Origin: CAXMRP01 sp965216515
GTDB taxonomy: Bacteria > Pseudomonadota > Alphaproteobacteria > Rhizobiales > Afifellaceae
Direction: 5' to 3'
Length of the DNA: 64,000 bases
Assembly (NCBI GenBank): GCA_965216515.1
Contig: OZ244173.1
Coordinates: 930,001 to 994,000 of the forward strand
The notes under the pieces were generated by a model. It was not told where the DNA came from. It saw only the letters and a list, made by a program, of their open reading frames with translations, and ran no database searches. Positions 17,477 to 29,175 of the stretch are shown here, in pieces; the stretch's first letter is position 1; every line of letters starts with the position of its first letter. The position numbers and the translations under genes are program-made.

Positions 17477-18391
17477 CTACAGCCGCGCGATGGCCTGGTG
17501 CGGCGCCACGCCGTTCAGCCAGTTCCGCCAGTCTTCCCGCGATCCGGCGAAGACATTGCGATCGACCTTGGAACCGATCCCCGGCACCCGCCCCGTGGCG
17601 GTATACTGCCAGAACAGCCATTTGCGCCCGGTATATTTGGATGTCGGATAACCTGCCACGGATCGCAGCCAGAAGGGATAATCGTTGAATGCGCCAACGA
17701 GCATATCGCGATGGAAATCGACGGACGTGTAAATGATCGGCCGCTTGCCATAGTGGCGCTCGGCGGCATCGAGAAACCGCTTCATCTCCGCCAGGACCTT
17801 TTTGCGCGGTGGCCTTTTTTTGCAGGTGTCGGAATGGGCATTCCATTCCATGTCAAGAACCGGCGGCAATGCCGAGGGATCGGCCGGTACATGCTTCTTG
17901 AACCACGCGATCTGCTCCCGTGCCGTTCGGCAGAAATAGTAGAAGTGATAGGCGCCACGCGGTACGCCGGCATTGCGGGCGGCAATCCAGTTGATCAGGA
18001 ATGCCTTGTCGTGGTGATCGGCGCCCTCGGTCGCCTTGATATAGGCAAAGGACACACCATTTCGCCGTGCTCGCGTCCAGTCGACGGTTCCCTGATAGCG
18101 GGCGACATCGATTCCGTGGACCGGAAAGTCCGCCGGGGCAATGTCACCCGCACCACCGTAGCCATCATACTGGTACAGTTCTTCGTGAATGCGGGGATCG
18201 GCCGCCTTTGCAAATGACATCCATTGCTGACGGTCAACCGTCGCCGGTGCCGAAGCCTCATCCGGTTCCGACAAATGGGTGGATGCGCTTGAGCAGGCGG
18301 CCAAAAGGATGACCACCACAAGGAGCGCGGGCACGGCGCCAAGAATATGCCCCAGATACCGGCCTTGCATCGCCTCGTGTTCGCGCTTCAT
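17477..18391 (-). CDS. GH25 lysozyme-like lipoprotein
   Basis: The 304-residue protein is predicted to be an outer-membrane or periplasmic lipoprotein: a hydrophobic signal ends in a LLAAC lipobox with the lipidated Cys33. The GH25 (Chalaropsis-type) muramidase domain follows. It contains HGIDVARYQG (Asp95), VLDMEWN (Asp180, Glu182) and a terminal WQYTATGRVPGI...VDRNVFAG. It should cleave the MurNAc-GlcNAc bond of peptidoglycan. It is transcribed after mgtE with a gap of about 115 bp. The first of several Met codons (18406) is less likely than 18391. Confidence 0.92.
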   Translation of the reverse strand: MKREHEAMQGRYLGHILGAVPALLVVVILLAACSSASTHLSEPDEASAPATVDRQQWMSFAKAADPRIHEELYQYDGYGGAGDIAPADFPVHGIDVARYQGTVDWTRARRNGVSFAYIKATEGADHHDKAFLINWIAARNAGVPRGAYHFYYFCRTAREQIAWFKKHVPADPSALPPVLDMEWNAHSDTCKKRPPRKKVLAEMKRFLDAAERHYGKRPIIYTSVDFHRDMLVGAFNDYPFWLRSVAGYPTSKYTGRKWLFWQYTATGRVPGIGSKVDRNVFAGSREDWRNWLNGVAPHQAIARL

Positions 18392-18505
18392 TGTCCCCGG
18401 TCCCAACGATTCGATTTGCCTCGATCTGGCCAGACAACGTTCGTGTTTAATGCTTAACCTTTCGTAAATTCGCCCGTCAATCGCGATGATCCGGACAAAA
18501 CGGCT

Positions 18506-19915
18506 TCACCAAAGTCCGAACCACCAGGCCGCAAGTCCCAAAAAACCGAAAAATCCGACGATATCGGTCACTGTCGTGACGAAGACGCTGGAGGCGATGG
18601 CCGGGTCGGCACCGATCCGTTCAAGTCCGAGCGGAATGAGGATGCCCGAAAGCCCCGCCGCGACCATGTTGACGACCATCGCCGTCGCAATCACCCCGGC
18701 AAGGTGCCAATTTTCAAACCAGATCAGGGCGACAAGCCCGACCACTGCGGCGAACAGCAGGCCGTTGGCAAGGCCGACCAGGCCCTCGCGCCCGATAAGC
18801 CGCAAAGTATCGGTGGTTTCGATATCCCGGGTCGCCAACGCCCTGACTGCCACCGTCATCGTTTGCGTACCTGCATTGCCCCCCATCGATGCAACGATCG
18901 GCATCAGTATCGCCAGCGCCACCATCTGTTCGATCGTTGCATCAAACAGGCCGATCACTATGGAAGCCGCGATCGCTGTTCCGAGGTTGACCAGGAGCCA
19001 GACAAAGCGCGATCGCACGGCACCGACGAATGTATCGGAAATCTCCTCATCGCCCACACCCGCCAGGCGTTTGATATCCTCATCGGCCTCCTCCTCGATG
19101 ACATCGACGATATCGTCGATCGTGATCACGCCCACCAATCGGTCATTGTCTTCCACCACACCAACCGAAAGCAGATTGTAGCGCTCGAAAATACGCGCCA
19201 CATCCTCCTGATCGTCATCGACATCGACGGAATGGGCAATTTCACCCATGATATCGGAAATCAGTACCGGCCGCTTCGCCCGAAGCAACCGGTCAAGCGC
19301 AACCGTTCCCAGAAGCGAAAACCTCGGATCCACCACAAAGAGCTCGGTGAACTCATCCGGCAGCTCTTCCTCCTCGCGCATGAAATCAATCGTCTGCCCC
19401 ACGGTCCAGAACGGTGGCACGGCGATGAAATCCGTCGTCATCCGGCGGCCGGCGGATTCCTCCGGATAGTCCAGATTGCGCTTGACGGTAATCCGGTCGG
19501 CAAACGGCAACCGTTCTAGAATCTCGGCCGTGTCGGCATCGTCGAGATTCTCCAGGAGTTCCGCCGCATCATCGGAGTCCAGCTCCTGAACCGCCTGGGA
19601 AATCCGTGAGTTGGGAAGAAAATCAAGCAAGGCGTCGCGGACATTGTCGTCCACTTCGTTCAGTGCCGCCCAGTCGAACCCGTCGCCAAGCAGACCAACC
19701 AGGTCTTCGCGCTCGTCCTGGCTCAGCGCCTGCAACACATCACCAAGATCGGATTCATGCAGATTGCCGACGAGCCCCTGCACCCGGGTCCGGTCGCCTT
19801 GTGCAATCGCCGAAGCAACCGCTTGAATGAATGCCGTGTTCAGCGCATCGTCGTCGTCGCGCAGCGGCGCACCGGACGCATGCTTCCGGCTTTCGTCAAG
19901 TCCGGTTTGGGTCAT
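18506..19915 (-). CDS. mgtE: Magnesium transporter MgtE
   Basis: The 469-residue protein has the full MgtE layout. An N-terminal superhelical domain (about 20-150) is followed by two CBS domains that sense Mg2+ (FIAVPPFWTVGQTIDFM near 180, SVGVVEDNDRLVGVITIDDI near 260). A five-helix pore domain follows (from about 300, with IVASMGGNAGTQT). The frame is open to 20200, but that part runs through the tRNA-Leu. MTQTGLDES at 19915 is the real start. I see no M-box riboswitch in the short leader. Confidence 0.95.
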   Translation of the reverse strand: MTQTGLDESRKHASGAPLRDDDDALNTAFIQAVASAIAQGDRTRVQGLVGNLHESDLGDVLQALSQDEREDLVGLLGDGFDWAALNEVDDNVRDALLDFLPNSRISQAVQELDSDDAAELLENLDDADTAEILERLPFADRITVKRNLDYPEESAGRRMTTDFIAVPPFWTVGQTIDFMREEEELPDEFTELFVVDPRFSLLGTVALDRLLRAKRPVLISDIMGEIAHSVDVDDDQEDVARIFERYNLLSVGVVEDNDRLVGVITIDDIVDVIEEEADEDIKRLAGVGDEEISDTFVGAVRSRFVWLLVNLGTAIAASIVIGLFDATIEQMVALAILMPIVASMGGNAGTQTMTVAVRALATRDIETTDTLRLIGREGLVGLANGLLFAAVVGLVALIWFENWHLAGVIATAMVVNMVAAGLSGILIPLGLERIGADPAIASSVFVTTVTDIVGFFGFLGLAAWWFGLW

Positions 19916-20022
19916 CGCATCCGTTCCCGCATTACCGGATACGGGGCACAAGGGGACATTCGCGTTACAAGTGCGGCTCCCGCCCGGACCCCGCCAATCG
20001 GTATCAGATAGTCTGGAAAAAG

Positions 20023-20109
20023 TGGTGCGGTCGAGAAGACTCGAACTTCCACGGGTTTTACCCCACAGCGACCTCAACGCTGCGCGTCTACCAATTCCGC
20101 CACGACCGC
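20023..20109 (-). tRNA. tRNA-Leu (anticodon GAG)
   Basis: The 87-nt minus-strand sequence folds as a class II tRNA. The acceptor GCGGTCG pairs with CGACCGC, with A73 and an encoded CCA. The D-arm contains AATTGGTAGACGC, and the anticodon stem CAGCG/CGCTG encloses TTGAGGT (anticodon GAG, reading CUC/CUU). There is a long variable arm and a T-loop GTTCGAGTC. It lies 107 bp upstream of mgtE on the same strand. Confidence 0.97.
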
Positions 20110-20240
20110 AAGCCGGTGTCCAACGATCACGATATCCGGCGCGGTCATGTAACAAAAGCGATCCCGCGCGACAAGGGCACCGTATCGGATCGGCCAGCAC
20201 CCGGATTGACCGAACACGAAACTATGCGCGATGAGAGATC

Positions 20241-21023
20241 ATGGCACCTACGGAACATTTGCGCAGGAAACCTTCGGGCCGGACGACGGATCGCGATCGG
20301 CTGGCAAGTCCCGTGTGGCCGCTGCCGGCAGCGGGAACGGCCCCCGACAGGGTTGAGATTTGCCGCTCCGCCCGCCCTGTCGCCTATGGCGACGCCCTGG
20401 ACGAAATGGACAGGAATACCGCCGGGATCTTTGCCGGAACCGAGCCGGAAAAAGTCTGGCTCCTGGAACACCCGCCGCTCTATACCGGGGGCACCCGGTC
20501 AGATCCGGCCGACCTCCTCGATCCCGATCTGTTTCCCGTTTACCGGACAGGACGCGGCGGCGAATATACCTATCATGGGCCCGGGCAACGGGTCGCCTAT
20601 GTGATGCTCGATCTGAGCCGGCGATCCCGCGACATCCGTCGTTTTGTGGCCGCGCTGGAATCGTGGACAATTGGCACGCTGGCCAGATTTGGTGTCACCG
20701 GCGAGCGGCGCGAGGACCGCGTCGGTGTCTGGGTAAAGCGCCCCGACAAACCGCTGCACGCGGACGGATCCGTGGCCGAAGACAAGATTGCGGCCATCGG
20801 CGTACGCGTTCGCAAATGGGTGACCTTCCATGGAATATCGGTCAATGTAAGCCCGGACCTGTCTCACTACCGGGGTATCGTACCCTGCGGTATTGCCGGC
20901 CACGGCGTCACCAGCCTTCAAGACCTGGGTATCGATATCGGACTTGAGGAGTTCGATCGCAATCTGATGGCGGAATTCGAACCGCTGTTCGGGCCGGCGA
21001 CGGCAGTCAATCCACGAATATGA
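20241..21023 (+). CDS. lipB: Lipoyl(octanoyl) transferase LipB
   Basis: The 260-residue enzyme moves octanoyl from acyl-carrier protein to lipoyl domains of 2-oxoacid dehydrogenases. It contains EHPPLYTGGTR, GRGGEYTYHGPGQRVAYVMLDL, the GVWV...KIAAIGVRVRKWVTFHG block and the catalytic IVPCGI Cys. GAGAG lies just before the ATG at 20241; the first 35 residues are a variable extension. Its 3' end overlaps the convergent hypothetical gene by 17 bp. Confidence 0.96.
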   Translation: MAPTEHLRRKPSGRTTDRDRLASPVWPLPAAGTAPDRVEICRSARPVAYGDALDEMDRNTAGIFAGTEPEKVWLLEHPPLYTGGTRSDPADLLDPDLFPVYRTGRGGEYTYHGPGQRVAYVMLDLSRRSRDIRRFVAALESWTIGTLARFGVTGERREDRVGVWVKRPDKPLHADGSVAEDKIAAIGVRVRKWVTFHGISVNVSPDLSHYRGIVPCGIAGHGVTSLQDLGIDIGLEEFDRNLMAEFEPLFGPATAVNPRI

Positions 21024-21483
21024 AGGTCTCCGCCCCCGACAGCCGCCATGACACGCCGTTGCTGGTGGAGTAGACAAACGCCTTATGATCGGCCTGCGGC
21101 CCTGGCCGGGGCTCCAGGTAGACCACCACCTGAATACGGGTCAGGACCGCGCCCAATCCCGGTTCATTGAGCGCTTCCAGAAAGGCATCTTCGGCAGCCT
21201 GGCGAGCCTCTTGCGCCGTGAGCGACCGGTTTTGCGGCGTCAGCGTGACCCGGATATGGCCGCTCAAGCCGTCATCGACCGGCGAAAACCGCATCTCCAA
21301 CTCGGCGATTTCATCCGGTATCGGGGCCCGCAGGGGTTTGATCGATGACGTCACGTCCGGCGCGGGCGGCAATGCGCCCGGTGGTGTGGCGGCCAGTGCA
21401 CCAGCTTCAAACAGCGCCAGCGCCAGTATCGCCACCGACAATAGTCCGGCTGTGACAAGCCGGTACCCCACTCCACACGCCAT
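21007..21483 (-). CDS. Exported protein of unknown family
   Basis: The 158-residue protein has a clear signal peptide or anchor (about 9-31, ending ALAATP). After it comes a proline-rich stretch and a mixed alpha/beta domain (about 55-158) with two strand-like segments: ELEMRFSPVDDGLSGHIRVTL and RIQVVVYLEPRPGP. A short acidic helix, QEARQAAEDAFLEAL, separates them. I do not recognise a family. It converges on lipB with a 17-bp overlap, so both frames are constrained there. Codon use looks normal for the region. Confidence 0.7.
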   Translation of the reverse strand: MACGVGYRLVTAGLLSVAILALALFEAGALAATPPGALPPAPDVTSSIKPLRAPIPDEIAELEMRFSPVDDGLSGHIRVTLTPQNRSLTAQEARQAAEDAFLEALNEPGLGAVLTRIQVVVYLEPRPGPQADHKAFVYSTSNGVSWRLSGAETFIFVD

Positions 21484-21640
21484 TACCCGTCAACCCGTAC
21501 GCATCCCGTCGCCGGCAGTTTAGCTTAACAAAACGTTAATGCGCCATGGCTGGCAGAACAGAACATGCTTTTTGGTAAACGCGTGGCCCGGATGGACAGG
21601 AGCCGGCGGCCGGCAACACCGCCTGCACCAAACGCGATAT

Positions 21641-22903
21641 CTAGCCTGTCGACGCGGTCCGTGGAACTTCCCGGAGCGAAGGTCCGGCCGCCGCTTCGCG
21701 GTCACCGTCGGTAATATAGTCGCGGGTCAGAGGTATGGCGTCACGGCTCTTGGACAGCAGCAACTGATAGACCATCGTCTGGCCATAGCGAAAGCCGGTT
21801 TCGACCGCCACGAGATAGAACTCCCACATCCGGAAAAAGCGCTCATCATACATCTTGAGCACCTGTTCGCGCGCGCCGCGAAAACGTTTCAGCCATTCGT
21901 GGATCGTGTCGGCATAGTGGACACGCAGAATTTCCGTGTCACCCACCCACAGACCGGTCCGTTCGGTCGACCCGAACACCTCCGACAAGGCGGGAACATA
22001 TCCGCCGGGGAATATATATTTGCGGATAAACGGCCCCGTCGTCCCGGGCGGCCCCATGCGTCCGATGGCGTGGATCATGGCCAGGCCCTCCGGCGTCAGA
22101 ATGTCCCGGATCTTGGCAAAATAGGTATCGAAATAGCCCACCCCGACATGTTCCATCATGCCCACCGATACCACGCGATCGAATGGGCCTTCGATATCCC
22201 GATAGTCCTGTTCGATGAACGTCACGAGATTGTCGAGACCGGCTTCCCGGGCACGCCGCCGCGATGCGGCCAATTGCTCCTTCGCCACATTCACGCCGGT
22301 AACATGGACATTGAATTGCCGGGCAAGATAAATCGCCAGGCTTCCCCATCCCGAGCCGATATCGACCACCCGCATGCCCGGCTCCAGCTGCAGTTTGGAG
22401 GCAATATGGCGGAACTTGTTGATTTGCGCCTGTTCGAGGGATTCCCGCGCCGGGTCCAGCCAGTAGGCGCACGAATAGACCATGTCCTCATCAAGGAACA
22501 GCCGGTAGAATTCTTCGTTGAGATCATAGTGATGTTGGGCATTGGCCCCCGCCCTGCCCTTCGGATTGAACTGCTGGAAGCGGCGGAGAAACTGCGAGAC
22601 AGCGGTTCCGATCTTTAACCAGCCGAATTCATATAGCGCTGTCTCGTTGTGCCCATACAACCGCAAGAGATCGTCCAGACCGCTGCCGTCCTCAAACGAC
22701 AGCGTTCCATCCATATAGGCCTCAGCTGTCCGCAATTCGGGATTAAGCGGGATTTTGGTGTGGAGAGACCGGTCGTGCAGCCGGACGCTCACAAAAGGTC
22801 CGCTACCTTTCTCCCCGAATTCATGCACGACACCATCGGCGTCGATCACCTTCAGATAACCCGACCGCACGAAAGCCGTGAGCATCTTCGACAACATACG
22901 CAT
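21641..22903 (-). CDS. Cyclopropane-fatty-acyl-phospholipid synthase family methyltransferase
   Basis: The protein (about 420 residues) has the Cfa fold. An N-terminal lipid-binding domain precedes HYDLNEEFYRLFLD and the SAM-binding loop VVDIGSGWGSLAIYLA. Further family blocks include VSVGMMEHVGVGYFDTYF and FIRKYIFPGGYVPALSEV. It likely methylenates unsaturated membrane acyl chains or a related lipid. The open frame extends to 23029, but homologous sequence starts at MRMLSKMLTAF; ATGs at 22903 and 22897 both fit. It lies downstream of pccA on the same strand. Confidence 0.9.
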   Translation of the reverse strand: MRMLSKMLTAFVRSGYLKVIDADGVVHEFGEKGSGPFVSVRLHDRSLHTKIPLNPELRTAEAYMDGTLSFEDGSGLDDLLRLYGHNETALYEFGWLKIGTAVSQFLRRFQQFNPKGRAGANAQHHYDLNEEFYRLFLDEDMVYSCAYWLDPARESLEQAQINKFRHIASKLQLEPGMRVVDIGSGWGSLAIYLARQFNVHVTGVNVAKEQLAASRRRAREAGLDNLVTFIEQDYRDIEGPFDRVVSVGMMEHVGVGYFDTYFAKIRDILTPEGLAMIHAIGRMGPPGTTGPFIRKYIFPGGYVPALSEVFGSTERTGLWVGDTEILRVHYADTIHEWLKRFRGAREQVLKMYDERFFRMWEFYLVAVETGFRYGQTMVYQLLLSKSRDAIPLTRDYITDGDREAAAGPSLREVPRTASTG

Positions 22904-23229
22904 CGTAACTGTATTCAAAGCCGGACGGCGGACACCGCCTTTTGCGTCCGGACTTGCGCCTCCCTTTTTCGCCCCAGAAAGCAGTTTGTCGCTTCCTTCA
23001 GGGCCCCGACAACCCCGATTCTCTATCAATCAGGCCCGTTTTGTCAAAAGGGTTTCATCAAGGGCTGAGGATCGGCCCGGATTTCCGGTTGACCGGTGGC
23101 GGGTATTCCCGACGATCTGACCTGTCAACTCATTGAATTTTTTAGAATATTCCACGCCGTTGATCCCGCCACGCGTCCGCGAGCCACGCCGCGGAAATGA
23201 CGGAAAATCCCAAATCCGGATCGGCGCGT
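22904..23229 (-). other. Intergenic region between pccA and the Cfa-like gene
   Basis: These 326 bp contain no convincing gene. On the minus strand an AT-rich patch around 23143-23155 precedes a TTGACA near 23125. That could be the -35 of a promoter for the Cfa-like gene, but the matching -10 is poor. No terminator for pccA was found. Confidence 0.35.
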
Positions 23230-25260
<2,031 letters not shown>

Positions 25261-25436
25261 GCCCCTGCTTCCCGTGCAATGTGCCTTCAGCCGGTCTAGG
25301 CGCGGTCCGCCATTGCCGCAAGTCGGTTATAAGTCGAATACGACGGCAAAAACTGGCGTTTGTGCGGTTGCATCGTGGTGAATTCCTTGTCAGCTTTCCC
25401 CTGAACGTCGAACCATACATCGTGAGGGGAACAAAG

Positions 25437-26546
<1,110 letters not shown>

Positions 26547-26569
26547 CCGGGTCCCGCCGGCCTGATCCC

Positions 26570-27043
26570 ATGACCGCCATTTTCGTCGATGCCGACGCCT
26601 GCCCGGTCAAGGATGAGGTGATCCGCGTTGCCGGACGTCACGGTGTCGCCGTTCATATCGTCTCCAATGGCGGCATTCGCCCCTATCGCGAAACCTTTGT
26701 GGAGACGGTGATCGTGCCTCACGGTCCCGATGCCGCCGACGACTGGATTGCCGAACGCACCGGCATTGGCGATGTGGTGATCACCGCCGACATACCGCTC
26801 GCCGCACGATGCCTGGAAAGCGGAGCCCGGGCCCTGAACCACAATGGCAAACCGTTCGAACCGGGATCCATCGGCATGAAGATGGCCCTGCGCGATCTCA
26901 ACGCCCATTTGCGCGAGACCGGCGAGATCTCCGGATACAATCCCGGCTTCACGGCAAAGGACCGGTCGCAGTTCCTCAACAAGCTGGAAACCTTGCTGCG
27001 CGCCGCAATGAATGAAGCGGATGTCCCGTCCGCTTCCGGCTGA
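26570..27043 (+). CDS. YaiI/YqxD family (DUF188) protein
   Basis: The 157-residue protein matches the YaiI/YqxD family. FVDADACPVKDEV at the start and VITADIPLAARCLESGARALNHNGKPF in the middle resemble PIN/NYN-type nuclease folds with acidic metal ligands. No activity is established. It is embedded between the two formaldehyde-oxidation genes with gaps of 23 and 11 bp, so it is surely cotranscribed with them. Confidence 0.93.
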   Translation: MTAIFVDADACPVKDEVIRVAGRHGVAVHIVSNGGIRPYRETFVETVIVPHGPDAADDWIAERTGIGDVVITADIPLAARCLESGARALNHNGKPFEPGSIGMKMALRDLNAHLRETGEISGYNPGFTAKDRSQFLNKLETLLRAAMNEADVPSASG

Positions 27044-27054
27044 ACAGGATAGTC

Positions 27055-27897
27055 ATGGAAACGATCGAGACCCACACCGCCCATGGCGGCATCCAGAGCG
27101 TCCACCGCCACGATTCAACGGCCACCGGCACGCCGATGACCTTCGCCGTTTTCACCCCGCCCCGCGCCGCCGACGCCCCTTGCCCGGTCGTCTATTTCCT
27201 CTCCGGCCTCACCTGCACCCACGCCAACGTCATGGAAAAGGGCGAGTACAGAAAGGCCGCCGCCGAACTGGGCATCATCGTCGTCTGCCCGGACACCTCG
27301 CCCAGAGCGAACGAGGGCGGGAACGTCGCCGATGACGAGGCCTATGATCTGGGCCAGGGCGCCGGCTTTTATGTCGACTCAACGCAAGCGCCCTGGGCGC
27401 CCCATTTCCGGATGGAGACCTATGTCACGGAGGAACTGCCGGCGCTGGTCGCCAAACATTTTCGGGTCGATCCGGCCCGCCAGGGCGTCTTCGGCCATTC
27501 CATGGGTGGTCACGGCGCGCTGACCCTGGCGCTGAAAAATCCCGGCCGCTACCGCTCCTGTTCCGCCTTTGCGCCCATCGTGGCGCCAAGCCGGGTGCCG
27601 TGGGGACGCAAGGCGTTTGCCGCCTATCTGGGCGCCGATGAGGCCGAATGGCGCCGCCACGACGCCTGCGCGCTGATCGCCGATGGGGCGCGCCTGCCCG
27701 AAATCCTCGTCGACCAGGGCGCCGACGACGCCTTTTTGAGCGAGCAGCTACAGCCCGAACGGCTGGAGGCGGCGTGCGCGGATACCGGAATTCCGCTCAC
27801 CTTGCGCCGGCAGCCGGGCCACGATCATTCCTACTATTTCATCTCCACCTTCATGGCCGACCACATGGCCTGGCACGCCGAAAGGCTCGCCCCATAG
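27055..27897 (+). CDS. S-formylglutathione hydrolase
   Basis: The 280-residue alpha/beta-hydrolase (esterase D family) releases formate and glutathione, completing formaldehyde oxidation begun by the upstream dehydrogenase. Its nucleophile lies in GHSMGGHGA. FLSGLTCTHANVMEKGEYRKAA and GQGAGFYVDSTQAPW are family signatures. The catalytic Asp and His are in VDQGADDAF and GHDHSYYF. AGGATAGTC precedes the ATG at 27055. Confidence 0.96.
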   Translation: METIETHTAHGGIQSVHRHDSTATGTPMTFAVFTPPRAADAPCPVVYFLSGLTCTHANVMEKGEYRKAAAELGIIVVCPDTSPRANEGGNVADDEAYDLGQGAGFYVDSTQAPWAPHFRMETYVTEELPALVAKHFRVDPARQGVFGHSMGGHGALTLALKNPGRYRSCSAFAPIVAPSRVPWGRKAFAAYLGADEAEWRRHDACALIADGARLPEILVDQGADDAFLSEQLQPERLEAACADTGIPLTLRRQPGHDHSYYFISTFMADHMAWHAERLAP

Positions 27898-27920
27898 GTC
27901 GGTTCTGTCGGCCGGCCGCA

Positions 27921-27953
27921 AACGCAAAAGCCGCGCCGGTTGTCCGGCGCGGC
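27921..27953 (-). terminator. Terminator hairpin between fghA-type gene and the duplicated-repeat gene
   Basis: GCCGCGCCGG (27930-27939) and CCGGCGCGGC (27944-27953) form a perfect 10-bp stem with a 4-nt loop. On the minus strand it is followed by TTTTGCGTTT, so it mainly ends the minus-strand gene that stops at 27985. It may also terminate the plus-strand hydrolase transcript. Confidence 0.75.
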
Positions 27954-27984
27954 CATGGGATGCTCAGATCCTGAACCCCGCAGG

Positions 27985-28974
27985 TCAGGCGGCGTCATCC
28001 ACCAGCGGCTTCAGCGTCGGATGGATGTTGGGCGATTCCTCGCCGATGAAGCGCAGCAGTGCCCTTTCGTTTTCGTGGATGGCCCCGTCGCGACCGATCC
28101 GGTCGGCGAGCCATTCCGCCTCCGCCTCAGTGACCACTTCCGCCGTGGCCCGTGCCGCGTCGGCCTGTGCGTTGCGGTCTGCCCATGCTTCCTCCGTCGA
28201 AGGCGCCTTGTAGGCGTCGATCACGCCCCGCAGCCCGCCGCTCGCCATGCGGCCGAAGAAACTGGCCACGCCGCCGGTGTCGGAATCGAGCCATTGCTCC
28301 CGCTTCAGCGCCACATCGCGGCCGGGCACCGCATAGCCCGATGCCGCCATCAGACAGTTGGCAAGCGCCTTGGTGAACAGGTCCGCCCACGCCGGATCGT
28401 TGTCGGCTTCCGCCACCACGTCGTTGATGTCGAAGAGCACTTCCGCCTCCGCCCGCGTGACCGCGATATTGCCGTCGCCTCCGAACGCATAGAGGATGCG
28501 GCGCATCAGATCGGCTTCGGCGCGCCCGACGCGGCCCGGTTCGAGATCACGACCGCAAGCCGCCGGCCCGTCACCGTCCAAAACGGCGTGTTTGACCTGG
28601 TTTAGTGCAAAAGCGGAAAGCCTCGCCGGGCTCGATTTCGCCTTCTCAAGCACCTTGACCAAAAGCTCCAGCTCCGTATCGGTTTTCACCGCACCGTCTG
28701 CCGAAATCCGCGTGATTAGCCAATCCGCGTTTTCCTCTGAAATATATCCCTTAGGCGCCTGCTGGTTGACCAGATAGTCGGTCAGCGCCTCGGTGAACAG
28801 AACGGTCCATGCCGTGTCGTGCCGCTCCGCAGCTTCATCCAGCGCGAACAGCTTCTCGACTTCTTCGCTGTTGATCGCGCCGTCGCTGTAGACCCGGCGC
28901 CGCATCTCCAACGCGTCTTCATTCGTAAGATGGCGGCTTGCCGTCACCTTGGCCAGCATATCGCTCATAACCAT
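27985..28974 (-). CDS. Internally duplicated helical protein of unknown function (TerB-like repeats)
   Basis: This 329-residue soluble protein has two copies of an A+B unit. Unit A appears at about 24-70 (MRRRVYSDGAINSEE, then AWTVLFTEALTDYL) and 157-209 (MRRILYAFGGDGN, then AWADLFTKALANCL), offset by about 140 residues. Unit B appears at 78-111 (ADWLITRISADGAVKTDTE) and 281-313 (AEWLADRIGRDGAIHENE). The DGxI-then-acidic-helix pattern recalls TerB or EF-hand-like repeats, but I cannot assign a family. There is no signal peptide. The start is among the Met codons at 28974, 28968 and 28959. The SGNH hydrolase gene is divergent. Confidence 0.75.
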   Translation of the reverse strand: MVMSDMLAKVTASRHLTNEDALEMRRRVYSDGAINSEEVEKLFALDEAAERHDTAWTVLFTEALTDYLVNQQAPKGYISEENADWLITRISADGAVKTDTELELLVKVLEKAKSSPARLSAFALNQVKHAVLDGDGPAACGRDLEPGRVGRAEADLMRRILYAFGGDGNIAVTRAEAEVLFDINDVVAEADNDPAWADLFTKALANCLMAASGYAVPGRDVALKREQWLDSDTGGVASFFGRMASGGLRGVIDAYKAPSTEEAWADRNAQADAARATAEVVTEAEAEWLADRIGRDGAIHENERALLRFIGEESPNIHPTLKPLVDDAA

Positions 28975-29175
28975 GCGTCCCGATCCAGGTTTCAAATCTG
29001 CCGCCGACAATAGCCAACAAGAGTTAAGGAAAGGCTGCTTCCCGGCCTGCCCGCCAATGCCACCAGCAGGCGACTGAAGACAAGGAGGGGGCTCTTTGAT
29101 AGTATATCCCAACAGCCGTGGTTAACATTGCTTTACGAATTCGGAGATTTTAAAGTAAAAAACAGAGGTATCCCC

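Noticed and set aside
19916..20022. Possible Mg2+ (M-box) riboswitch upstream of mgtE
   Set aside because: The leader is about 100 nt and shows none of the conserved M-box helices.
19916..20200. N-terminal extension of mgtE through the tRNA
   Set aside because: The frame is open only by chance across the tRNA-Leu. MgtE homology begins after 19915.
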